Positions 1 to 15,000 of a DNA stretch of 64,000 nucleotides are shown one piece after another. Below the pieces are notes generated by a model. That model was not told where the DNA came from. It saw nothing but the letters and a program-made list of their open reading frames with translations, and searched no databases. Numbering within the stretch: the first letter of the stretch is position 1; each line of letters starts with the position of its first letter. The position numbers and the translations under genes were made by a program. Source of the stretch: Loxodes magnus (lineage: Eukaryota > Ciliophora > Karyorelictea > Loxodida > Loxodidae). The stretch spans positions 1 through 64,000 of the forward strand of contig CAMPDV010001306.1 in NCBI GenBank assembly GCA_946699065.1, in the 5' to 3' direction.

Positions 1-3000
1 GACGTCAAGACAGGTACCTGTAGGACCATGAGTGGTCACACTAGTTATGTATATGCTGTGGCTATATCCAGTGATTCAGAGTTCATTGTATCAGGAAGTC
101 GAGATAATACGGTGAGACTATGGGACGTCAAGACAGGTACCTGTAAGACCATGAGTGGTCACACTAGTCATGTATGATCTGTGGCTATATCCAGTGATTC
201 AGAGTTCATCGTATCGAGAAGTCGAGATAATACGGTGAGACTATGGGACGTCAAGACAGGTACCTGTAGGACCATGAGTGGTCACACTAGTAATGTATAT
301 GCTGTGGCTATATCCAGTGATTCAGAGTTCATTGTATCAGGAAGTCGAGATAATACGGTGAGACTATGGGACGTCAAGACAGGTACCTGTAAGACCATGA
401 GTGGTCACACTAGTCATGTATGATCTGTGGCTATATCCAGTGATTCAGAGTTCATCGTATCGAGAAGTCGAGATAATACGGTGAGACTATGGGACGTCAA
501 GACAGGTACCTGTAAGACCATGAGTGGTCACACTAGTAATGTATATGCTGTGGCTATATCCAGTGATTCAGAGTTCATTGTATCAGGAAGTCGAGATAAT
601 ACGGTGAGACTATGGGACGTCAAGACAGGTACCTGTAAGACCATGAGTGGTCACACTAGTTATTTATATGCTGTGGCTATATCCAGTGATTCAGAGTTCA
701 TCGTATCGGGAAGTGGAGATTATACGGTGAGACTATGGGACGTCAAGACAGGTACCTGTAGGACCATGAGTGGTCACACTAGTTATTTATATGCTGTGGC
801 TATATCCAGTGATTCAGAGTTCATCGTATCGAGAAGTCGAGATAATACGGTGAGACTATGGGACGTCAAGACAGGTACCTGTAAGACCATGAGTGGTCAC
901 ACTAGTCATGTATGATCTGTGGCTATATCCAGTGATTCAGAGTTCATTGTATCAGGAAGTCGAGATAATACGGTGAGACTATGGGACGTCAAGACAGGTA
1001 CCTGTAAGACCATGAGTGGTCACACTAGTTATGTATATGCTGTGGCTATATCCAGTGATTCAGAGTTCATTGTATCAGGAAGTCGAGATAATACGGTGAG
1101 ACTATGGGACGTCAAGACAGGTACCTGTAGGACCATGAGTGGTCACACTAGTTATGTATATGCTGTGGCTATATCCAGTGATTCAGAGTTCATCGTATCG
1201 GGAAGTGGAGATTATACGGTGAGACTATGGGACGTCAAGACAGGTACCTGTAGGACCATGAGTGGTCACACTAGTTATGTATATGCTGTGGCTATATCCA
1301 GTGATTCAGAGTTCATTGTATCAGGAAGTCGAGATAATACGGTGAGACTATGGGACGTCAAGACAGGTACCTGTAGGACCATGAGTGGTCACACTAGTTA
1401 TGTATGATCTGTGGCTATATCCAGTGATTCAGAGTTCATTGTATCAGGAAGTCGAGATAATACGGTGAGACTATGGGACGTCAAGACAGGTACCTGTAGG
1501 ACCATGAGTGGTCACACTAGTTATGTATATGCTGTGGCTATATCCAGTGATTCAGAGTTCATCGTATCGGGAAGTGGAGATTATACGGTGAGACTATGGG
1601 ACGTCAAGACAGGTACCTGTAGGACCATGAGTGGTCACACTAGTTATGTATATGCTGTGGCTATATCCAGTGATTCAGAGTTCATCGTATCGAGAAGTCG
1701 AGATAATACGGTGAGACTATGGGACGTCAAGACAGGTACCTGTAAGACCATGAGTGGTCACACTAGTCATGTATGATCTGTGGCTATATCCAGTGATTCA
1801 GAGTTCATTGTATCAGGAAGTCGAGATAATACGGTGAGACTATGGGACGTCAAGACAGGTACCTGTAAGACCATGAGTGGTCACGCAGCTTCAGTATTAT
1901 CTGTGGCTATATCCAGTGATTCAGAGTTCATTGTATCAGGAAGTCGAGATAATACGGTGAGACTATGGGACGTCAAGACAGGTACCTGTAAGACCATGAG
2001 TGGTCACACTAGTTATGTATATGCTGTGGCTATATCCAGTGATTCAGAGTTCATCGTATCGGGAAGTTATGATTATACGGTGAGACTATGGGACGTCAAG
2101 ACAGGTACCTGTAGGACCATGAGTGGTCACGCAGCTTCAGTATGATCTGTGGCTATATCCAGTGATTCAGAGTTCATTGTATCGGGAAGTCATGATTAAA
2201 CGGTGAGACTATGGGACGTCAAGACAGGTACCTGTAGGACCATGAGTGGTCACACTAGTCATGTATGATCTGTGGCTATATCCAGTGATTCAGAGTTCAT
2301 CGTATCGGGAAGTTATGATTATACGGTGAGACTATGGTACGTCAAGACAGGTACCTGTAGGACCATGAGTGGTCACGCAGCTTCAGTATGATCTGTGGCT
2401 ATATCCAGTGATTCAGAGTTCATCGTATCGGGAAGTGGAGATTAGACGGTGAGACTATGGGACATCAAGACAGGTACCTGTAAGACCATGAGTGGTCACA
2501 CTAGATAAGTATTATCTGTGGCTATATCCAGTGATTCAGAGTTCATCGTATCGGGAAGTGGAGATTATACGGTGAGACTATGGGACGTCAAGACAGGTAC
2601 CTGTAAGACCATGAGTGGTCACACTAGTTATGTATATGCTGTGGCTATATCCAGTGATTCAGAGTTCATCGTATCGGGAAGTTATGATATAACGGTGAGA
2701 CTATGGGACGTCAAGACAGGTACCTGTAAGACCATGAGTGGTCACACAGCTTCAGTATTATCTGTGGCTATATCCAGTGATTCAGAGTTCATTGTATCGG
2801 GAAGTTATGATTAAACGGTGAGACTATGGGACGTCAAGACAGGTACCTGTAAGACCATGAGTGGTCACACTAGTCATGTATGATCTGTGGCTATATCCAG
2901 TGATTCAGAGTTCATCGTATCGGGAAGTTATGATATAACGGTGAGACTATAGGACGTCAAGACAGGTACCTGTAAGACCATGAGTGGTCACACTAGTCAT

Positions 3001-5103
3001 GTATGATCTGTGGCTATATCCAGTGATTCAGAGTTCATCGTATCGGGAAGTAGAGATTATACGGTGAGACTATGGGACGTCAAGACAGGTACCTGTAAGA
3101 CCATGAGTGGTCACACAAATTATGTATTATCTGTGGCTATATCCAGTGATTCAGAGTTCATTGTATCAGGAAGTCGAGATAATACGGTGAGACTATGGGA
3201 CGTCAAGACAGGTACCTGTAAGACCATGAGTGGTCACACTAGTTATGTATATGCTGTGGCTATATCCAGTGATTCAGAGTTCATTGTATCAGGAAGTCGA
3301 GATAATACGGTGAGACTATGGGACGTCAAGACAGGTACCTGTAAGACCATGAGTGGTCACACTAGTTATGTATATGCTGTGGCTATATCCAGTGATTCAG
3401 AGTTCATTGTATCAGGAAGTCGAGATAATACGGTGAGACTATGGGACGTCAAGACAGGTACCTGTAGGACCATGAGTGGTCACACTAGTTATGTATATGC
3501 TGTGGCTATATCCAGTGATTCAGAGTTCATCGTATCGGGAAGTGGAGATTATACGGTGAGACTATGGGACGTCAAGACAGGTACCTGTAGGACCATGAGT
3601 GGTCACACTAGTTATGTATATGCTGTGGCTATATCCAGTGATTCAGAGTTCATCGTATCGAGAAGTCGAGATAATACGGTGAGACTATGGGACGTCAAGA
3701 CAGGTACCTGTAAGACCATGAGTGGTCACACTAGTCATGTATGATCTGTGGCTATATCCAGTGATTCAGAGTTCATTGTATCAGGAAGTCGAGATAATAC
3801 GGTGAGACTATGGGACGTCAAGACAGGTACCTGTAAGACCATGAGTGGTCACGCAGCTTCAGTATTATCTGTGGCTATATCCAGTGATTCAGAGTTCATT
3901 GTATCAGGAAGTCGAGATAATACGGTGAGACTATGGGACGTCAAGACAGGTACCTGTAAGACCATGAGTGGTCACGCAGCTTCAGTATTATCTGTGGCTA
4001 TATCCAGTGATTCAGAGTTCATCGTATCAGGAAGTCGAGATAATACGGTGAGACTATGGGACGTCAAGACAGGTACCTGTAAGACCATGAGTGGTCACAC
4101 TAGTCATGTATGATCTGTGGCTATATCCAGTGATTCAGAGTTCATTGTATCAGGAAGTCGAGATAATACGGTGAGACTATGGGACGTCAAGACAGGTACC
4201 TGTAAGACCATGAGTGGTCACGCAGCTTCAGTATTATCTGTGGCTATATCCAGTGATTCAGAGTTCATTGTATCAGGAAGTCGAGATAATACGGTGAGAC
4301 TATGGGACGTCAAGACAGGTACCTGTAAGACCATGAGTGGTCACGCAGCTTCAGTATTATCTGTGGCTATATCCAGTGATTCAGAGTTCATCGTATCAGG
4401 AAGTCGAGATAATACGGTGAGACTATGGGACGTCAAGACAGGTACCTGTAAGACCATGAGTGGTCACGCAGCTTCAGTATTATCTGTGGCTATATCCAGT
4501 AATTCAGAGTTCATCGTATCGGGAAGTTATGATTATACGGTGAGACTATGGGACGTCAAGACAGGTACCTGTAAGACCATGAGTGGTCACACTAGTAATG
4601 TATATGCTGTGGCTATATCCAGTGATTCAGAGTTCATTGTATCAGGAAGTCGAGATAATACGGTGAGACTATGGGACGTCAAGACAGGTACCTGTAAGAC
4701 CATGAGTGGTCACGCAGCTTCAGTATGATCTGTGGCTATATCCAGTGATTCAGAGTTCATTGTATCAGGAAGTAGAGATTATATGGTGAGACTATGGGAC
4801 GTCAAGACAGGTACCTGTAAGACCATGAGTGGTCACACAGCTTCAGTATTATCTGTGGCTATATCCAGTGATTCAGAGTTCATCGTATCAGGAAGTCGAG
4901 ATAATACGGTGAGACTATGGGACGTCAAGACAGGTACCTGTAGGACCATGAGTGGTCACGCAGCTTCAGTATGATCTGTGGCTATATCCAGTGATTCAGA
5001 GTTCATTGTATCGGGAAGTCATGATTAAACGGTGAGACTATGGGACGTCAAGACAGGTACCTGTAGGACCATGAGTGGTCACACTAGTCATTTATGATCT
5101 GTG
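1..5103 (+). CDS. WD40 repeat polyprotein, segment A (partial, needs recoded stops)
   Basis: First continuous reading segment, open at its left end in mid-repeat (D23 of a unit) and closed by a 1-bp deletion in GTGGCT at about 5104. It holds about 41 WD40 repeats. In the standard code it is cut by many stops: TGA at codon 40 (first at 175-177), TAA/TAG at codon 17 (for example near 2197 and 2443), one TAA at codon 38 in an H-T-R context near 2507, and one TAG replacing W22 at 2950-2952. Read with TGA as Trp and TAA/TAG as Gln it is one open frame of ordinary WD40 repeats. There is no initiator context: the fragments that begin after each stop start with internal GTG valine codons, not plausible starts. 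What is seen is the repeat coding; that it is translated is inference. The alternative is a pseudogene array. Confidence 0.5.
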
Positions 5104-8100
5104 CTATATCCAGTGATTCAGAGTTCATCGTATCGGGAAGTTATGATTATACGGTGAGACTATGGGACGTCAAGACAGGTACCTGTAAGACCATGAGTGG
5201 TCACGCAGCTTCAGTATGATCTGTGGCTATATCCAGTGATTCAGAGTTCATCGTATCGGGAAGTGGAGATTAGACGGTGAGACTATAGGACGTCAAGACA
5301 GGTACCTGTAAGACCATGAGTGGTCACACTAGTCATGTATGATCTGTGGCTATATCCAGTGATTCAGAGTTCATTGTATCAGGAAGTTATGATTATACGG
5401 TGAGACTATGGGACGTCAAGACAGGTACCTGTAAGACCATGAGTGGTCACACTAGTAATGTATATGCTGTGGCTATATCCAGTGATTCAGAGTTCATTGT
5501 ATCAGGAAGTCGAGATAATACGGTGAGACTATGGGACGTCAAGACAGGTACCTGTAAGACCATGAGTGGTCACACTAGTCATGTATGATCTGTGGCTATA
5601 TCCAGTGATTCAGAGTTCATCGTATCGGGAAGTCGAGATAATACGGTGAGACTATGGGACGTCAAGACAGGTACCTGTAAGACCATGAGTGGTCACACTA
5701 GTTATGTATATGCTGTGGCTATATCCAGTGATTCAGAGTTCATTGTATCAGGAAGTCGAGATAATACGGTGAGACTATGGGACGTCAAGACAGGTACCTG
5801 TAAGACCATGAGTGGTCACACTAGTTATGTATATGCTGTGGCTATATCCAGTGATTCAGAGTTCATTGTATCAGGAAGTCGAGATAATACGGTGAGACTA
5901 TGGGACGTCAAGACAGGTACCTGTAGGACCATGAGTGGTCACACTAGTTATGTATATGCTGTGGCTATATCCAGTGATTCAGAGTTCATCGTATCGGGAA
6001 GTTATGATTATACGGTGAGACTATGGGACGTCAAGACAGGTACCTGTAGGACCATGAGTGGTCACGCAGCTTCAGTATGATCTGTGGCTATATCCAGTGA
6101 TTCAGAGTTCATTGTATCGGGAAGTCATGATTAAACGGTGAGACTATGGGACGTCAAGACAGGTACCTGTAGGACCATGAGTGGTCACACTAGTCATGTA
6201 TGATCTGTGGCTATATCCAGTGATTCAGAGTTCATCGTATCGGGAAGTTATGATTATACGGTGAGACTATGGGACGTCAAGACAGGTACCTGTAAGACCA
6301 TGAGTGGTCACGCAGCTTCAGTATGATCTGTGGCTATATCCAGTGATTCAGAGTTCATCGTATCGGGAAGTGGAGATTAGACGGTGAGACTATAGGACGT
6401 CAAGACAGGTACCTGTAAGACCATGAGTGGTCACACTAGTCATGTATGATCTGTGGCTATATCCAGTGATTCAGAGTTCATCGTATCGGGAAGTAGAGAT
6501 TATACGGTGAGACTATGGGACGTCAAGACAGGTACCTGTAAGACCATGAGTGGTCACACAAATTATGTATTATCTGTGGCTATATCCAGTGATTCAGAGT
6601 TCATTGTATCAGGAAGTCGAGATAATACGGTGAGACTATGGGACGTCAAGACAGGTACCTGTAAGACCATGAGTGGTCACACTAGTCATGTATGATCTGT
6701 GGCTATATCCAGTGATTCAGAGTTCATCGTATCGGGAAGTCGAGATAATACGGTGAGACTATGGGACGTCAAGACAGGTACCTGTAAGACCATGAGTGGT
6801 CACACTAGTTATGTATATGCTGTGGCTATATCCAGTGATTCAGAGTTCATCGTATCGGGAAGTCATGATTATACGGTTAGACTATGGGACGTCAAGACCA
6901 GTACCTGTAAGACAATGAGTGGTCACACTAGTCATGTATTATTTGTGGCTATATCCAGTGATTCAGAGTTAATCGTATCGGGAAGTTGAGATAATACGGT
7001 GAGACTATGGGACGTCAAGACAGGTACCTGTAGGACCATGAGTGGTCACACTAGTTATGTATATGCTGTGGCTATATCCAGTGATTCAGAGTTCATCGTA
7101 TCGGGAAGTGGAGATTATACGGTGAGACTATGGGACGTCAAGACAGGTACCTGTAGGACCATGAGTGGTCACACTAGTTATGTATATGCTGTGGCTATAT
7201 CCAGTGATTCAGAGTTCATCGTATCGAGAAGTCGAGATAATACGGTGAGACTATGGGACGTCAAGACAGGTACCTGTAAGACCATGAGTGGTCACACTAG
7301 TCATGTATGATCTGTGGCTATATCCAGTGATTCAGAGTTCATTGTATCAGGAAGTCGAGATAATACGGTGAGACTATGGGACGTCAAGACAGGTACCTGT
7401 AAGACCATGAGTGGTCACGCAGCTTCAGTATTATCTGTGGCTATATCCAGTGATTCAGAGTTCATTGTATCAGGAAGTCGAGATAATACGGTGAGACTAT
7501 GGGACGTCAAGACAGGTACCTGTAAGACCATGAGTGGTCACGCAGCTTCAGTATTATCTGTGGCTATATCCAGTGATTCAGAGTTCATTGTATCAGGAAG
7601 TCGAGATAATACGGTGAGACTATGGGACGTCAAGACAGGTACCTGTAAGACCATGAGTGGTCACACTAGTCATGTATGATCTGTGGCTATATCCAGTGAT
7701 TCAGAGTTCATCGTATCGGGAAGTCGAGATAATACGGTGAGACTATGGGACGTCAAGACAGGTACCTGTAAGACCATGAGTGGTCACACTAGTTATGTAT
7801 ATGCTGTGGCTATATCCAGTGATTCAGAGTTCATTGTATCAGGAAGTCGAGATAATACGGTGAGACTATGGGACGTCAAGACAGGTACCTGTAAGACCAT
7901 GAGTGGTCACACTAGTTATGTATATGCTGTGGCTATATCCAGTGATTCAGAGTTCATTGTATCAGGAAGTCGAGATAATACGGTGAGACTATGGGACGTC
8001 AAGACAGGTACCTGTAAGACCATGAGTGGTCACACTAGTCATGTATGATCTGTGGCTATATCCAGTGATTCAGAGTTCATCGTATCGAGAAGTCGAGATA

Positions 8101-9030
8101 ATACGGTGAGACTATGGGACGTCAAGACAGGTACCTGTAAGACCATGAGTGGTCACACAGCTTCAGTATTATCTGTGGCTATATCCAGTGATTCAGAGTT
8201 CATTGTATCAGGAAGTCGAGATAATACGGTGAGACTATGGGACGTCAAGACAGGTACCTGTAGGACCATGAGTGGTCACACTAGTTATGTATATGCTGTG
8301 GCTATATCCAGTGATTCAGAGTTCATTGTATCAGGAAGTCGAGATAATACGGTGAGACTATGGGACGTCAAGACAGGTACCTGTAAGACCATGAGTGGTC
8401 ACACTAGTCATGTATGATCTGTGGCTATATCCAGTGATTCAGAGTTCATCGTATCGAGAAGTCGAGATAATACGGTGAGACTATGGGACGTCAAGACAGG
8501 TACCTGTAGGACCATGAGTGGTCACACTAGTAATGTATATGCTGTGGCTATATCCAGTGATTCAGAGTTCATTGTATCAGGAAGTCGAGATAATACGGTG
8601 AGACTATGGGACGTCAAGACAGGTACCTGTAAGACCATGAGTGGTCACACTAGTCATGTATGATCTGTGGCTATATCCAGTGATTCAGAGTTCATCGTAT
8701 CGAGAAGTCGAGATAATACGGTGAGACTATGGGACGTCAAGACAGGTACCTGTAAGACCATGAGTGGTCACACTAGTAATGTATATGCTGTGGCTATATC
8801 CAGTGATTCAGAGTTCATTGTATCAGGAAGTCGAGATAATACGGTGAGACTATGGGACGTCAAGACAGGTACCTGTAAGACCATGAGTGGTCACACTAGT
8901 AATGTATATGCTGTGGCTATATCCAGTGATTCAGAGTTCATTGTATCAGGAAGTCGAGATAATACGGTGAGACTATGGGACGTCAAGACAGGTACCTGTA
9001 AGACCATGAGTGGTCACGCAGCTTCAGTAT
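181..9030 (+). repeat. Long-range duplicated blocks in the first 9 kb (67- and 29-unit spacing)
   Basis: Units 181-423 recur at 8421-8663 with the same protein and the same order of neighbours, offset 8240 bp (67 x 123 minus 1). Units 3748-4113 recur at 7314-7679, offset 3566 bp (29 x 123 minus 1). A stop-rich three-unit set (H-D-TAA, Y-D-Y-T, G-D-TAG) occurs at about 2146, 4975 and 6081. This is higher-order repeat structure within the array. Confidence 0.75.
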
Positions 9031-12000
9031 GATCTGTGGCTATATCCAGTGATTCAGAGTTCATTGTATCAGGAAGTCGAGATAATACGGTGAGACTATG
9101 GGACGTCAAGACAGGTACCTGTAAGACCATGAGTGGTCACACTAGTTATGTATATGCTGTGGCTATATCCAGTGATTCAGAGTTCATTGTATCAGGAAGT
9201 CGAGATAATACGGTGAGACTATGGGACGTCAAGACAGGTACCTGTAAGACCATGAGTTGTCACGCAGCTTCAGTATGATCTGTGGCTATATCCAGTGATT
9301 CAGAGTTCATTGTATCAGGAAGTCGAGATAATACGGTGAGACTATGGGACGTCAAGACAGGTACCTGTAAGACCATGAGTGGTCACACAAATTATGTATA
9401 TGCTGTGGCTATATCCAGTAATTCAGAGTTCATCGTATCGGGAAGTCATGATTAGACGGTGAGACTATGGGACGTCAAGACAGGTACCTGTAAGACCATG
9501 AGTGGTCACACTAGTTATGTATATGCTGTGGCTATATCCAGTGATTCAGAGTTCATTGTATCAGGAAGTCGAGATAATACGGTGAGACTATGGGACGTCA
9601 AGACAGGTACCTGTAGGACCATGAGTGGTCACACTAGTTATGTATATGCTGTGGCTATATCCAGTGATTCAGAGTTCATTGTATCAGGAAGTCGAGATAA
9701 TACGGTGAGACTATGGGACGTCAAGACAGGTACCTGTAGGACCATGAGTGGTAGCGCAGCTTCAGTATGATCTGTGGCTATATCCAGTGATTCAGAGTTC
9801 ATCGTATCGGGAAGTGGAGATTATACGGTGAGACTATGGGACGTCAAGACAGGTATCTGTAAGACCATGAGTGGTCACACAAATTATGTATATGCTGTGG
9901 CTATATCCAGTGATTCAGAGTTCATTGTATCAGGAAGTCGAGATAATACGGTGAGACTATGGGACGTCAAGACAGGTACCTGTAGGACCATGAGTGGTCA
10001 CAATAGTTATGTATATGCTGTGGCTATATCCAGTGATTCAGAGTTCATTGTATCAGGAAGTCGAGATAATACGGTGAGACTATGGGACGTCAAGACAGGT
10101 AACAGTAAGACCATGAGTGGTCACACTAGTCATGTATGATCTGTGGCTATATCCAGTGATTCAGAGTTCATCGTATCGGGAAGTTATGATTATACGGTGA
10201 GACTATGGGACGTCAAGACAGGTACCTGTAAGACCATGAGTGGTCACACAAATTATGTATATGCTGTGGCTATATCCAGTGATTCAGAGTTCATCGTATC
10301 GGGAAGTTATGATTATACGGTGAGACTATGGGACGTCAAGACAGGTACCTGTAGGACCATGAGTGGTCACACTAGTCATGTATGATCTGTGGCTATATCC
10401 AGTGATTCAGAGTTCATCGTATCGGGAAGTCATGATTAAACGGTGAGACTATGGGACGTCAAGACAGGTACCTGTAGGACCATGAGTGGTCACACTAGTC
10501 ATGTATGATCTGTGGCTATATCCAGTGATTCAGAGTTCATCGTATCGGGAAGTAGAGATTAGACGGTGAGACTATGGGACGTCAAGACAGTTAACAGTAA
10601 GACCATGAGTGGTCACACAAATTATGTATATGCTGTGGCTATATCCAGTGATTCAGAGTTCATTGTATCAGGAAGTCGAGATAATACGGTGAGACTATGG
10701 GACGTCAAGACAGGTACCTGTAAGACCATGAGTGGTCACACAAATTATGTATATGCTGTGGCTATATCCAGTGATTCAGAGTTCATCGTATCGGGAAGTT
10801 ATGATTATACGGTGAGACTATGGGACGTCAAGACAGGTACCTGTAGGACCATGAGTGGTCACACTAGTTATGTATATGCTGTGGCTATATCCAGTGATTC
10901 AGAGTTCATTGTATCAGGAAGTCGAGATAATACGGTGAGACTATGGGACGTCAAGACAGGTACCTGTAAGACCATGAGTGGTCACACTAGTTATGTATAT
11001 GCTGTGGCTATATCCAGTGATTCAGAGTTCATTGTATCAGGAAGTCGAGATAATACGGTGAGACTATGGGACGTCAAGACAGGTACCTGTAAGACCATGA
11101 GTGGTCACACTAGTAATGTATATGCTGTGGCTATATCCAGTAATTCAGAGTTCATCGTATCGGGAAGTCATGATTAGACGGTGAGACTATGGGACGTCAA
11201 GACAGGTACCTGTAAGACCATGAGTGGTCACACTAGTTATGTATCATCTGTGGCTATATCCAGTGATTCAGAGTTCATTGTATCAGGAAGTCGAGATAAT
11301 ACGGTGAGACTATGGAACATCAAGACAGGTACCTGTAAGACCATGAGTGGTCACACTAGTTATGTATATGCTGTGGCTATATCCAGTGATTCAGAGTTCA
11401 TCGTATCGGGAAGTTATGATTATACGGTGAGACTATGGGACGTCAAGACAGGTACCTGTAGGACCATGAGTGGTCACGCAGCTTCAGTATGATCTGTGGC
11501 TATATCCAGTGATTCAGAGTTCATCGTATCGGGAAGTGGAGATTATACGGTGAGACTATGGGACGTCAAGACAGGTATCTGTAAGACCATGAGTGGTCAC
11601 ACAAATTATGTATATGCTGTGGCTATATCCAGTGATTCAGAGTTCATTGTATCAGGAAGTGGAGATTATACGGTGAGACTATGGGACGTCAAGACAGGTA
11701 CCTGTAGGACCATGAGTGGTCACAATAGTTATGTATATGCTGTGGCTATATCCAGTGATTCAGAGTTCATTGTATCAGGAAGTCGAGATAATACGGTGAG
11801 ACTATGGGACGTCAAGACAGGTACCTGTAGGACCATGAGTGGTAGCGCAGCTTCAGTATGATCTGTGGCTATATCCAGTGATTCAGAGTTCATTGTATCG
11901 GGAAGTCATGATTAAACGGTGAGACTATGGGACGTCAAGACAGGTATCTGTAAGACCATGAGTGGTCACACAAATTATGTATATGCTGTGGCTATATCCA

Positions 12001-15000
12001 GTGATTCAGAGTTCATTGTATCAGGAAGTGGAGATTATACGGTGAGACTATGGGACGTCAAGACAGGTACCTGTAGGACCATGAGTGGTCACACTAGTTA
12101 TGTATATGCTGTGGCTATATCCAGTGATTCAGAGTTCATTGTATCAGGAAGTCGAGATAATACGGTGAGACTATGGGACGTCAAGACAGGTACCTGTAGG
12201 ACCATGAGTGGTCACACTAGTTATGTATATGCTGTGGCTATATCCAGTGATTCAGAGTTCATTGTATCAGGAAGTCGAGATAATACGGTGAGACTATGGG
12301 ACGTCAAGACAGGTACCTGTAAGACCATGAGTGGTCACACTAGTTATGTATATGCTGTGGCTATATCCAGTGATTCAGAGTTCATTGTATCAGGAAGTCG
12401 AGATAATACGGTGAGACTATGGGACGTCAAGACAGGTACCTGTAAGACCATGAGTGGTCACACTAGTTATGTATATGCTGTGGCTATATCCAGTGATTCA
12501 GAGTTCATTGTATCAGGAAGTCGAGATAATACGGTGAGACTATGGGACGTCAAGACAGGTACCAGTAAGACCATGAGTGGTCACACTAGTCATGTATGAT
12601 CTGTGGCTATATCCAGTGATTCAGAGTTCATCGTATCGGGAAGTAGAGATTAGACGGTGAGACTATGGGACGTCAAGACAGGTATCTGTAAGACCATGAG
12701 TGGTCACACAAATTATGTATATGCTGTGGCTATATCCAGTGATTCAGAGTTCATTGTATCAGGAAGTGGAGATTATACGGTGAGACTATGGGACGTCAAG
12801 ACAGGTACCTGTAGGACCATGAGTGGTCACAATAGTTATGTATATGCTGTGGCTATATCCAGTGATTCAGAGTTCATTGTATCAGGAAGTCGAGATAATA
12901 CGGTGAGACTATGGGACGTCAAGACAGGTACCTGTAGGACCATGAGTGGTAGCGCAGCTTCAGTATGATCTGTGGCTATATCCAGTGATTCAGAGTTCAT
13001 TGTATCAGGAAGTGGAGATTATACGGTGAGACTATGGGACGTCAAGACAGGTACCTGTAAGACCATGAGTGGTCACACTAGTTATGTATATGCTGTGGCT
13101 ATATCCAGTGATTCAGAGTTCATTGTATCAGGAAGTCGAGATAATACGGTGAGACTATGGGACGTCAAGACAGGTAACAGTAAGACCATGAGTGGTCACA
13201 CTAGTCATGTATGATCTGTGGCTATATCCAGTGATTCAGAGTTCATCGTATCGGGAAGTTATGATTATACGGTGAGACTATGGGACGTCAAGACAGGTAC
13301 CTGTAAGACCATGAGTGGTCACACAAATTATGTATATGCTGTGGCTATATCCAGTGATTCAGAGTTCATTGTATCAGGAAGTAGAGATTATACGGTGAGA
13401 CTATGGGACGTCAAGACAGGTACCTGTAGGACCATGAGTGGTCACACTAGTAATGTATATGCTGTGGCTATATCCAGTGATTCAGAGTTCATTGTATCAG
13501 GAAGTCGAGATAATACGGTGAGACTATGGGACGTCAAGACAGGTACCTGTAAGACCATGAGTGGTCACACAAATTATGTATTATCTGTGGCTATATCCAG
13601 TAATTCAGAGTTCATCGTATCGTGAAGTAGAGATAATACGGTGAGACTATGGGACGTCAAGACAGGTACCTGTAAGACCATGAGTGGTCACACAAATTAT
13701 GTTTATGCTGTGGCTATATCCAGTAATTCAGAGTTCATTGTATCAGGAAGTCGAGATAATACGGTGAGACTATGGGACGTCAAGACAGGTACCTGTAAGA
13801 CCATGAGTTGTCACGCAGCTTCAGTATGATCTGTGGCTATATCCAGTGATTCAGAGTTCATTGTATCAGGAAGTCGAGATAATACGGTGAGACTATGGGA
13901 CGTCAAGACAGGTACCTGTAAGACCATGAGTGGTCACACTAGTCATGTATGATCTGTGGCTATATCCAGTAATTCAGAGTTCATCGTATCGGGAAGTTAT
14001 GATTATACGGTGAGACTATGCGACGTCAAGACAGGTACCTGTAAGACCATGAGTGGTCACACAAATTATGTATATGCTGTGGCTATATCCAGTGATTCAG
14101 AGTTCATCGTATCGGGAAGTTTTGATTATATGGTGAGACTATGGGACGTCAAGACAGGTACCTGTAAGACCATGAGTGGTCACGCAGCTTCAGTATGATC
14201 TGTGGCTATATCCAGTGATTCAGAGTTCATTGTATCAGGAAGTAGAGATTATACGGTGAGACTATGGGACGTCAAGACAGGTACCAGTAAGACCATGAGT
14301 GGTCACACTAGTCATGTATGATCTGTGGCTATATCCAGTGATTCAGAGTTCATCGTATCGGGAAGTAGAGATTAGACGGTGAGACTATGGGACGTCAAGA
14401 CAGGTATCTGTAAGACCATGAGTGGTCACACTAGTTATGTATCATCTGTGGCTATATCCAGTGATTCAGAGTTCATCGTATCGGGAAGTAGAGATTATAC
14501 GGTGAGACTATGGGACGTCAAGACAGGTACCTGTAAGACCATGAGTGGTCACACTAGTCATGTATGATCTGTGGCTATATCCAGTGATTCAGAGTTCATC
14601 GTATCGGGAAGTCATGATTATACGGTGAGACTATGGGACGTCAAGACAGGTACCTGTAGGACCATGAGTGGTCACACTAGTTATGTATATGCTGTGGCTA
14701 TATCCAGTGATTCAGAGTTCATCGTATCGGGAAGTTATGATTATACGGTGAGACTATGGGACGTCAAGACAGGTACCTGTAAGACCATGAGTGGTCACAC
14801 AAATTATGTTTATGCTGTGGCTATATCCAGTAATTCAGAGTTCATCGTATCGGGAAGTCATGATTAGACGGTGAGACTATGGGACGTCAAGACAGGTACC
14901 TGTAAGACCATGAGTGGTCACGCAGCTTCAGTATTATCTGTGGCTATATCCAGTGATTCAGAGTTCATCGTATCGGGAAGTTATGATTATACGGTGAGAC

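Noticed and set aside
169-210. Tiny introns beginning GTATGA and ending CAG that would remove the codon-40 TGA
   Set aside because: The 23-base version shifts the frame and leaves another TGA. The 33-base version removes core WD40 residues, and the same ends exist in units without a stop. No consistent splice signal distinguishes stop-bearing units.
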